Source: Nitrospirae bacterium RBG_19FT_COMBO_42_15
Lineage (GTDB): Bacteria; Nitrospirota; CAKKRA01; 9FT-COMBO-42-15
DNA length: 5,836 nucleotides
NCBI GenBank assembly: GCA_001803815.1
Contig: MHEL01000083.1
Span: forward strand, 2,816-8,651
Reading direction: 5' to 3'
The position numbers and the translations under genes are program-made. The notes under the pieces were generated by a model. The model saw nothing but the letters and a program-made list of their open reading frames with translations. It did no database searches and was not told the DNA's origin. Positions within the stretch are counted from its first letter, which is position 1, and each line of letters begins with the position of its first letter. Positions 1-4,678 of the stretch are shown here, one piece after another.

Positions 1-474
1 ATCCTTTGTCTGCAGGAAGGCAATAACTGCGTTTATTTCTGCCGGTTTTAGACCGACAGCAGGGCCGCTTATTTGAGGCATTGGACTCTCAGTATCATTT
101 GTCCCTGCCTTGCCAAAACCCGCGACAACAAAGGCAGAAGGCTCCATCATGGATTCCCTAAGATATTCCTCTCCTGTTTTTGCCTTGCCTTTATAGCGGG
201 GGTCCTTTAGCCTCTCCTCGCTTTTTGCATGCATCTGTGTAATTTCTGGCGCCCTTCCTCCAAGCAAAGGGTTATGGCAGAGCGTGCATGTGCCTTTTCC
301 TTCAAATATCTTTTTGCCAAGTGCAATATACTGGTCCATGCCCATTGCGCCTATGGTCTCCTCCTCTGCTGGAGGCGGCGCAGGCCTTACCTGCGGGATT
401 CCATAATTAGCAAATAGCGTATATCCAGCCAATGATACTAAGGCAACGATACTAATCTTTATAAAAGTTTGCAT
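1..474 (-). CDS. c-type cytochrome, exported or membrane-anchored, partial (3' end outside window)
   Basis: The visible 158 residues begin with a short hydrophobic segment (about residues 4-22, a signal peptide or N-terminal anchor) and a Pro/Glu-rich linker (28-40). A cytochrome c domain follows, with one CTLCH heme-binding motif at residues 63-67 (positions 274-288). A later SPMPQISGP stretch has Met132 as likely distal heme ligand, and a C-terminal helix is under way where the window ends. The start is set by AGGAGGT (481-487) six bases before ATG. It follows the bd-like oxidase gene by 85 bp on the same strand with no convincing terminator between, so it is probably in the same operon. 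Its likely role is periplasmic electron transfer to or from that complex; this is inferred from position. The heme motif and monoheme class I fold are clear. Whether a second heme domain lies outside the window cannot be seen. Confidence 0.88.
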   Translation of the reverse strand, partial: MQTFIKISIVALVSLAGYTLFANYGIPQVRPAPPPAEEETIGAMGMDQYIALGKKIFEGKGTCTLCHNPLLGGRAPEITQMHAKSEERLKDPRYKGKAKTGEEYLRESMMEPSAFVVAGFGKAGTNDTESPMPQISGPAVGLKPAEINAVIAFLQTKD

Positions 475-480
475 GTATCA

Positions 481-487
481 ACCTCCT
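481..487 (-). promoter_or_regulatory. Ribosome binding site of the cytochrome c gene
   Basis: AGGAGGT lies six bases upstream of the ATG at 474. It is a near-perfect Shine-Dalgarno match and fixes the start codon. Confidence 0.8.
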
Positions 488-559
488 AAATATATTGTAA
501 TGCGTAACAAGTTATCCGTAATATGCGCTTTAAAAAAACTCATAACTCATTACTTTTTT

Positions 560-2428
560 TTAATGCTCTGCCTGCTTCTTAGCAGCAAACTGGGCAAGCC
601 AGAAAACAAATATTACAAGCAGCATAAATAATATTGTACTTACGCTGACAACATTGGCTGCATAACCTATTGTAGGCGTAAATGCATCTGGAGAACTATC
701 CCTCATAATTGAATTAACATGCCAGTGCTGTCTTATTGCAGACCTAACATATCCCATTAGGCCCATCAGCCATGTAAATGAGACAGCAAGGAGTATAAGC
801 GCATATTGAGACCTTGCAGGCATCTTGCCCCATTCAATGTCGCCTGTTGATTTTGAATTTTTAAACAACCTGCTCTCAATTATTGAAATAGCTATAATCA
901 CACTCAAAGTGGTAAAAACCTGCGGAACCGACATGCCGACCTTAATATTTGAAGGCACCATGTAGCTGTATATACCGAGTATAATTATATTCAAAATTCC
1001 CACAGCAAATATTGCAATCTCAGCAGCAACACCCTGTTTCGCCCAAGCTGCTGTTGCTATCTTGCTGCTCCTCTTATATAAGGTAAAGCTGAGGAATGTG
1101 AAGAGTATCATTATATTGACTGCTGTATTCTTTGCAGGCATCAGACCAAGCGGGCCAAGCAGTGAATGGTGCGTGCCTCCGATTGCCTTCATCTCCTTTG
1201 GCGTCATTATCAGTGTATGCGGCGTAAACCAAACAAGGAAGCAGGCAACAATAACAATAGCAATATATTTTATATATTTTGTATATCTCTCTGAGCCTTT
1301 AATCCTCTCCATTCCGCACCAGAGGTAATAATTCGCTGAAAGAAAGAGCGCTCCGATCAAAACCGCCTGTGTAATAAAGAGCCATGCAAAGGCGCCGCCC
1401 ATCAAGGTAATACCCATTGTCTGGCTGTAGGCATAAATCTCTGCTGTAAGCCAGTAGCCTGCAAATGGCAATGGAAGAAGCGCGCTTATTGCAATAATAT
1501 TAGCTGTATATCCAACCCAGTCGTAGTGGCCTCGTTCCTCTTTTGTCTTTGCGCTTAAAAATTTATATGCTGCATAAGCGCCGACAACAGAGCCGCCGTA
1601 TGCAATATTTGCAATGAACCTGTGAAGATTAACAGCATTCCAGAGAGGTCCTCTTATCGCCTCCCAGACATTTCCTGTAAATACGCCTGCAGCATCAACG
1701 CCTGACGGCGCCATCATGAATGTTGCAAAGGAATTGCCAAGTACCATGATGGTCATGCCGGAGACATTCAGCATAAGTCCGAGCGTAAGATGCACCCACT
1801 TTCTGGAGCCGTATCTCATGTTGTCCCACCCATAGTAGTAAATATACAGAAAGAAGCTCTCTGCAAGGAACAGGATGGCATAAATGATCATTACAGAGCC
1901 GAATATGCCTGCAAGATACTTCATAAAATCAGGATAGAAGGCTACAAGCATAAAGACAAGAATGCCGCCTGATGTTGCTGTAAGCGAAAATGCGGTCATA
2001 CTTACCTTTATAAACTCATGCGCCATGTGGTCGTATCTTTCATCCTTTGTCATCATGCCGACGCCTTCAATAACAAGCACGAATATCGGAACTGCAAGAA
2101 CAAAGGCTGCAAAGAAGAGGTGAATCTGCGCCACAATCCAAACCGAAATCCTGCTGTTATAACCTTTTATCTTTGGATAATCCTTTTCCTTCAGCTTTGG
2201 CGCAGGCGGATATTCTGCCTTTTTCCCTTCTTCCTTCTTTGAAGCGCCTGCCTCTACTGCCTCTTTCTTTTCTGCCTTTTCTGAGGCAGAGGCAACTTCT
2301 GTATTAAATATCTTTGAGACAGGCGCAATTACAGACGCAAACAAGGGGACTATTAACATCAGCGAGAATATTAGGGTAATCGCCAATACCTGTCTTTTTA
2401 TATCTTTTCCCTTATAAAAAAAACTCAT
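560..2428 (-). CDS. cytochrome bd-like (CydA-superfamily) oxidase subunit I
   Basis: This is a 622-residue integral membrane protein with about 13 core helices, related to CydA of bd oxidases. Residues 12-34 form a hydrophobic signal or anchor, and 45-90 are a Lys/Glu/Ala-rich linker. His103 (QIHLFF) aligns with E. coli CydA His19, and His269 (NLHRFIANIAYGG) with His186. Glu190 (FLAES) aligns with Glu107. Residues 566-582 (RQHW...RDSSPDAFTP) match the C-terminal GRQPW...RTADAVSP region. Differences from canonical CydA: a Tyr near 183 where Glu99 is expected, Ser563 where Glu445 is expected, His568 for the Pro of GRQPW, no recognisable quinol-loop QPxKLAAxE motif, and an N-terminal extension of about 84 residues. 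A distinctive TPHTLIMTP...GGTHH segment spans 402-421. bd-like proteins of this sort are known from Nitrospirota. Start: ATG preceded by AAAGGAGGAAGGATA. The CydA superfamily is sure by motif; oxygen reduction and the electron donor are inferred. Confidence 0.85.
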   Translation of the reverse strand: MSFFYKGKDIKRQVLAITLIFSLMLIVPLFASVIAPVSKIFNTEVASASEKAEKKEAVEAGASKKEEGKKAEYPPAPKLKEKDYPKIKGYNSRISVWIVAQIHLFFAAFVLAVPIFVLVIEGVGMMTKDERYDHMAHEFIKVSMTAFSLTATSGGILVFMLVAFYPDFMKYLAGIFGSVMIIYAILFLAESFFLYIYYYGWDNMRYGSRKWVHLTLGLMLNVSGMTIMVLGNSFATFMMAPSGVDAAGVFTGNVWEAIRGPLWNAVNLHRFIANIAYGGSVVGAYAAYKFLSAKTKEERGHYDWVGYTANIIAISALLPLPFAGYWLTAEIYAYSQTMGITLMGGAFAWLFITQAVLIGALFLSANYYLWCGMERIKGSERYTKYIKYIAIVIVACFLVWFTPHTLIMTPKEMKAIGGTHHSLLGPLGLMPAKNTAVNIMILFTFLSFTLYKRSSKIATAAWAKQGVAAEIAIFAVGILNIIILGIYSYMVPSNIKVGMSVPQVFTTLSVIIAISIIESRLFKNSKSTGDIEWGKMPARSQYALILLAVSFTWLMGLMGYVRSAIRQHWHVNSIMRDSSPDAFTPTIGYAANVVSVSTILFMLLVIFVFWLAQFAAKKQAEH

Positions 2429-2468
2429 TATCCTTCCTCCTTTAAGAGAATTAACCTGCGATATCCCC

Positions 2469-2576
2469 CTATTTTGGAAAGAGGGTCAAACCTTGAAACT
2501 TCATTAAAAGCACATCAACTAAAAAGAAATATATGCCGCTTCCCACCAAAGCGGCAAAAAAGGCTCCTGATTTCAT
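2469..2576 (-). CDS. small single-span membrane protein, 35 aa
   Basis: This 35-codon gene has an excellent ribosome binding site (GGAGGGGAGGA directly before ATG). The product starts MKSGAFFAALVGSGIYFF, continues as one hydrophobic helix (about residues 5-25) and ends with a short polar tail FPK. It sits 40 bp upstream of the CydA-like gene and downstream of two other tiny membrane-protein genes, all in the same direction. bd oxidases are known to carry single-helix small subunits such as CydX, CydS and CydH; I cannot assign this protein to any of them by sequence. A role as a small subunit or assembly factor of the neighbouring complex is inferred from size, topology and position. The strong ribosome binding site makes expression likely. 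Confidence 0.75.
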   Translation of the reverse strand: MKSGAFFAALVGSGIYFFLVDVLLMKFQGLTLFPK

Positions 2577-2654
2577 TCCTCCCCTCCTTTCAAAATGTTT
2601 ATCTCAATTCTTAAATGCTTGTTTAGATATTACGCTTTAGCGCTTTGAAATTTC

Positions 2655-2795
2655 TTAATGCACTGCCTTCACACCATGGCTGTACAGCACAAGCCACCAG
2701 AAATAGACCAATACCGCAATAAGAACGCCAAAGAACAAATACTTTCCATTCTTTGATTCTTCTTCTTTTTCGGTTTTCTTCTTTGTGGTCATCAT
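2655..2795 (-). CDS. small single-span membrane protein, 46 aa
   Basis: The 46-residue product has a charged Lys/Glu-rich N-terminus (residues 5-18, KKKTEKEEESK core), then one hydrophobic helix (about 19-37, YLFFGVLIAVLVYFWWLVLY) and a short tail with two histidines (SHGVKAVH). The N-terminus would be cytoplasmic by the positive-inside rule. The start is the first of two adjacent ATGs: GGGAGGG (2804-2810) lies 8 bases before the first and 11 before the second. It follows the 49-residue gene by 22 bp and precedes the 35-residue gene by 78 bp, in the same operon direction. No known family is recognised. It is likely an accessory subunit of the bd-like complex, inferred from context only. Confidence 0.75.
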   Translation of the reverse strand: MMTTKKKTEKEEESKNGKYLFFGVLIAVLVYFWWLVLYSHGVKAVH

Positions 2796-2817
2796 TAATT
2801 TATCCCTCCCTTTAATT

Positions 2818-2967
2818 TTATTTCCAGTAATACAGGAAATAATAAATAATTAACAAAACAGCAACAGCAACATTCATCAACAAACCGGTTAAGATAAAGG
2901 CATTAAAAAACTTCGTCTTCATAGATTTCTTATTTTTCTGATGAATATCCATTGCCTGCGCATTCAT
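2818..2967 (-). CDS. small single-span membrane protein, 49 aa
   Basis: The 49-residue product has a basic N-terminal part (residues 9-20, HQKNKKSMKTKF) followed by one long hydrophobic helix (about 21-46) ending in aromatic residues (IIYYFLYYWK). The gene ends 22 bp before the 46-residue gene. The start is less certain than for its neighbours. The first ATG (2967) has only GGGG six to seven bases upstream, and that sequence belongs to the end of the inverted-repeat element. The internal Met6 and Met16 are alternatives without a better ribosome binding site. No family is recognised. The gene has the same architecture as the other tiny membrane genes of the operon. Confidence 0.68.
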   Translation of the reverse strand: MNAQAMDIHQKNKKSMKTKFFNAFILTGLLMNVAVAVLLIIYYFLYYWK

Positions 2968-2972
2968 GGTAA

Positions 2973-3080
2973 ACCCCGTTAGAAAGGACGGGCTTTTACC
3001 CCGCCATTTCTATAAAGATATAAAGAATTTAAATCTTATCTATAATTATCCCCGCCGTAAACGGGGCTTTCTAACGGGGT
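2973..3080. mobile_element. 108-bp inverted-repeat element, MITE-like
   Basis: Perfect 14-bp inverted repeats bound this element: ACCCCGTTAGAAAG at 2973-2986 and its complement at 3067-3080. Just inside are two GC-rich stem-loops: CGGG/CCCG with a 7-base loop at 2989-3003, and CCCCG/CGGGG with a 7-base loop at 3050-3066. The core (about 3006-3048) is almost pure A/T and encodes nothing. GTTTACC (minus strand) occurs at both edges (3084-3078 and 2974-2968), overlapping the repeats by two or three bases, and could be a target-site duplication. The TTAGAAAGCCCCG plus hairpin style recalls ends of IS200/IS605-type elements and their small derivatives, but that group makes no target duplication, so the family is open. 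It could instead be a resident regulatory RNA structure. Confidence 0.6.
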
Positions 3081-3107
3081 AAACTGCGCCCCCTTATTAT
3101 TGCCTGT

Positions 3108-3224
3108 TCAAGTTAGGGATATACCTGTACACTTCGGGATTTTTATTAATGCAACGAATAAAGATAGGATAAAATAAATTAATGCGAATGTGATTATATA
3201 AAATATTTGGTATGAAAATAACAA
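3108..3224 (-). CDS. putative small membrane protein with TTG start, 38 aa
   Basis: After the operon promoter comes a very purine-rich ribosome binding site, GGGGAGGGAGGAAGG (3225-3239), but no ATG follows it. A TTG four bases after GGAGG opens a 38-codon frame ending in TGA. The product is strongly hydrophobic (about residues 6-28, QIFYIITFALIYFILSLF core) and ends in a short tail (KIPKCTGISLT) with a single Cys. A one-helix protein at this place matches the three other tiny membrane genes downstream, which supports reality. The gene would begin about 30 bases after the predicted transcription start. The non-ATG start and short length keep confidence moderate; the alternative is an untranslated leader. 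Confidence 0.5.
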   Translation of the reverse strand: MLFSYQIFYIITFALIYFILSLFVALIKIPKCTGISLT

Positions 3225-3239
3225 CCTTCCTCCCTCCCC
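3225..3239 (-). promoter_or_regulatory. Ribosome binding site deciding a TTG start
   Basis: GGGGAGGGAGGAAGG holds two overlapping GGAGG cores, 4 and 8 bases from the TTG at 3224. No ATG or GTG lies at usable distance, so this site is the main evidence for translation from TTG. Confidence 0.6.
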
Positions 3240-3261
3240 TGAAGTAAGGCAAAACGGTGTG

Positions 3262-3290
3262 TTTATATCCTATCTCTTTAAAATTGTCAA
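3262..3290 (-). promoter_or_regulatory. Sigma70-type promoter of the bd-like operon
   Basis: On the minus strand, TTGACA (3285-3290) is followed by a 17-bp spacer and TATAAA (3262-3267). This matches 11 of 12 consensus bases at optimal spacing. Transcription would begin near 3255, about 30 bases before the first small gene, and run through the four tiny genes, the CydA-like gene and the cytochrome c gene. It lies 56 bp after the selD stop, so the respiratory operon has its own promoter. Confidence 0.8.
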
Positions 3291-3320
3291 GTATTTTTTG
3301 ATTTAAGATTGTTAAGTATT
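3277..3320. repeat. Tandem imperfect 19-bp direct repeat over the promoter -35 region
   Basis: On the minus strand AATACTTAACAATCTTAAA (3302-3320) and AATACTTGACAATTTTAAA (3277-3295) match at 17 of 19 bases, with a 25-bp offset. The downstream copy contains the -35 box TTGACA; the upstream copy has TTAACA at the same place. They could be operator half-sites for a regulator or a duplicated -35 region. Confidence 0.6.
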
Positions 3321-3346
3321 TCTAACTATTGGAGATTACAGGATTA

Positions 3347-4408
3347 TTAACTTATCCATATCCGATTTTCTTTGTCCTCTACAACCTCGCCAATCTCGGA
3401 TACAGCAAGAGAATTTGCCTTGGAAAGTAAGGCTATAAGTCTTTCCTTTTTCTCCTTTGGGCAGGAGATTAAAAGGCCGCCAGAAGTCTGTGCATCAGCT
3501 AAAATATACTTTGTCTCATCTGTTATTGAATCTCCCCAGATAATCTTCCCTTTAACATACTCCAAATTATTCTTTGTGCCGCCGGGGATATGTCCTTTCT
3601 TTGCATAATTCCACACACTTTTAATGGTTGGAATGGAAGATAGCTTAAGTTTTGCACCGACACCGCTTGCCTTTAACATACCGTAGAGATGGCCGAGAAG
3701 GCCGAAGCCGGTAATATCTGTTGCAGCCTTAATCCCTGACTCAACCATTGCCTCTGAAGCGCCTTTATTTAAAAATGACATCACTTTAATCACTTCCTTA
3801 ATATCATCTTCAGATGCTTTATTCTCTTTGATTGCCTTTGAAATAATCCCTGCGCCGAGGGGTTTTGTTAAAATCAAGGCATCACCCGCCTCTGCCATAT
3901 CATTACGCACAACCTTATCAAGCTCAACAACTCCGGTAACAGTAAGGCCGTATTTTGGCTCAGGGTCATCTATGCTGTGGCCGCCTATAATCTCAATGCC
4001 AGCCTCCTTTGCCTTGTCTACACCGCCTCTTACAATCTCTCCAAGGATTGATGCCGGAATTGTATTAATAGGAAAGGCAATTATGCTTAATGCAAAAAGC
4101 GGTCTGCCGCCCATTGCATATATGTCGCTTATTGAATTTGCAGCAGATATCTGACCATAGGCATAAGGGTCATCCACAATCGGCGTGAAGAAATCCACTG
4201 TCTGGACAATAGCCCTTTTATCATCAATTTTATATACAGCAGCATCATCAGCAGTTGCAGTGCCAATGATGATATTTGGGTCAGCTACTGGAGGCAGATG
4301 TGAAAGGACAATAGACAAGTCCTTTCTTGTCATCTTGCACCCGCACCCGCTGCCATGGCTTAGGGATGTGAGTTTAATATTTTTACTGTTTTTGCTCCAA
4401 AGTTTCAT
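3347..4408 (-). CDS. selD: selenide, water dikinase (selenophosphate synthase), Cys form
   Basis: This cytoplasmic enzyme makes selenophosphate from selenide and ATP, the selenium donor for Sec-tRNA synthesis. The 353 residues are full length for the family. The N-terminal glycine-rich loop SHGSGCGCK places Cys22 and Lys25 at the positions of E. coli Cys17 and Lys20; the catalytic residue is Cys (TGC codon), not Sec. Further family motifs are DDAAVY (54-59), DFFTPIVDDP (72-81), NSISDIYAMGG (91-101), GGHSIDDPEP (142-151), a DITGFGLLGHL stretch around 230 and DAQTSGGLL near the C-terminus, covering the ATP-binding and AIRS-like domains. Start: ATG at 4408, with a GGAGAAGG ribosome binding site. 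The gene begins 42 bp after the Sec tRNA and follows selB, so it is likely co-transcribed with them. No clear terminator is seen after the stop. Confidence 0.97.
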   Translation of the reverse strand: MKLWSKNSKNIKLTSLSHGSGCGCKMTRKDLSIVLSHLPPVADPNIIIGTATADDAAVYKIDDKRAIVQTVDFFTPIVDDPYAYGQISAANSISDIYAMGGRPLFALSIIAFPINTIPASILGEIVRGGVDKAKEAGIEIIGGHSIDDPEPKYGLTVTGVVELDKVVRNDMAEAGDALILTKPLGAGIISKAIKENKASEDDIKEVIKVMSFLNKGASEAMVESGIKAATDITGFGLLGHLYGMLKASGVGAKLKLSSIPTIKSVWNYAKKGHIPGGTKNNLEYVKGKIIWGDSITDETKYILADAQTSGGLLISCPKEKKERLIALLSKANSLAVSEIGEVVEDKENRIWIS

Positions 4409-4450
4409 TCACACCTTCTCCGATTCTCCCCTTCCCCGTTTCTTTTCTTT

Positions 4451-4549
4451 TGGCGGGAGGATGTGGGAATCGAACCCACCGACCCTGACTCTCATCAGGG
4501 CCCATTGGATTTGAAGTCCAAGAGGCACACCAGAAACCTATCTCCTCCC
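4451..4549 (-). tRNA. selC: tRNA-Sec (anticodon UCA)
   Basis: This 99-base tRNA includes an encoded GCCA 3' end. The anticodon stem-loop TTGGA-CTTCAAA-TCCAA puts TCA at 4512-4514, reading UGA. The long variable arm has a 6-bp stem CCCTGA/TCAGGG with a 6-base loop. The T arm is GTGGG-TTCGATT-CCCAC. The acceptor is GGGAGGAG against ATCCTCCC, eight positions as in bacterial Sec tRNAs, but the eighth would be a G-A mismatch. The D stem is imperfect and has a short loop with TGGT. The GGACTTCAAATCC core is the same as in E. coli selC. It lies between selB and selD on the same strand, as expected for a selenium cluster. It is charged with serine, then converted to selenocysteine by SelA, which is not in the window. 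Confidence 0.96.
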
Positions 4550-4555
4550 AAAACA

Positions 4556-4584
4556 GTTTAGCCCTTTAAAAAAAATGGCTAAAC
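4556..4584 (-). repeat. Hairpin just upstream of tRNA-Sec
   Basis: GTTTAGCC and GGCTAAAC (4556-4563 and 4577-4584) form an 8-bp inverted repeat with a 13-base A/T-rich loop. On the minus strand it ends 6 bases before the mature tRNA 5' end. The run of T is in the loop, not after the stem, so it is not a standard terminator. It may affect tRNA leader processing. Confidence 0.45.
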
Positions 4585-4589
4585 ATCAA

Positions 4590-4667
4590 TGCAAAATGCA
4601 AATTTTAAATTGAAAAATGCAAAAGTAGTGAAAATTAATCTCTCTATTTTATACTTTGCATTTTGCA
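4590..4667. repeat. TGCAAAATGCAAA inverted repeat in the selB-selC gap
   Basis: TGCAAAATGCAAA at 4590-4602 is exactly complementary to 4655-4667, with 52 A/T-rich bases between. Further TGCAAAA and GAAAA units (about 4611-4634) make the block low-complexity. It codes for nothing I can see and looks like a dispersed intergenic repeat. Confidence 0.5.
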
Positions 4668-4675
4668 CTTTACAA
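4648..4675 (-). promoter_or_regulatory. Weak promoter candidate for selC-selD
   Basis: On the minus strand TTGTAA (4670-4675), a 16-bp spacer and TATAAA (4648-4653) lie just after the selB stop and before the Sec tRNA. The -35 is only 4 of 6 consensus and the block is A/T-rich, so a chance match is possible. If real, selC and selD could be transcribed apart from selB. Confidence 0.28.
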
Positions 4676-4678
4676 CTT

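Noticed and set aside
533..560. Possible terminator between the bd-like gene and the cytochrome c gene
   Set aside because: The only pairing is a run of A with a run of T around a 15-base loop, with no GC stem. It is too weak to call.
1062..2242. Plus-strand open frames opposite the CydA-like gene
   Set aside because: They are antisense to a clearly conserved membrane protein, lack ribosome binding sites and have low-quality composition, so they are shadows.
2577..2654. A further small gene between the 46- and 35-codon genes
   Set aside because: The 78-bp gap has several stops and no start with a ribosome binding site. It contains only an AGCGCT palindrome and the ribosome binding site of the next gene.
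2973..3080. CRISPR repeats or a rho-independent terminator in the GC-rich repeat region
   Set aside because: There are two inverted arms, not a series of direct repeats with spacers. The inner stems are short and not followed by T runs in either direction.
3212..3247. Short plus-strand frame beginning ATGAAAATAACAACC
   Set aside because: It has only 11 codons and no ribosome binding site, and it runs opposite to the promoter leader and the ribosome binding site used on the minus strand.
3372..4514. Plus-strand open frames opposite selD and the Sec tRNA
   Set aside because: They are antisense to motif-confirmed selD, and one even runs into the tRNA gene. No independent coding signal is seen.
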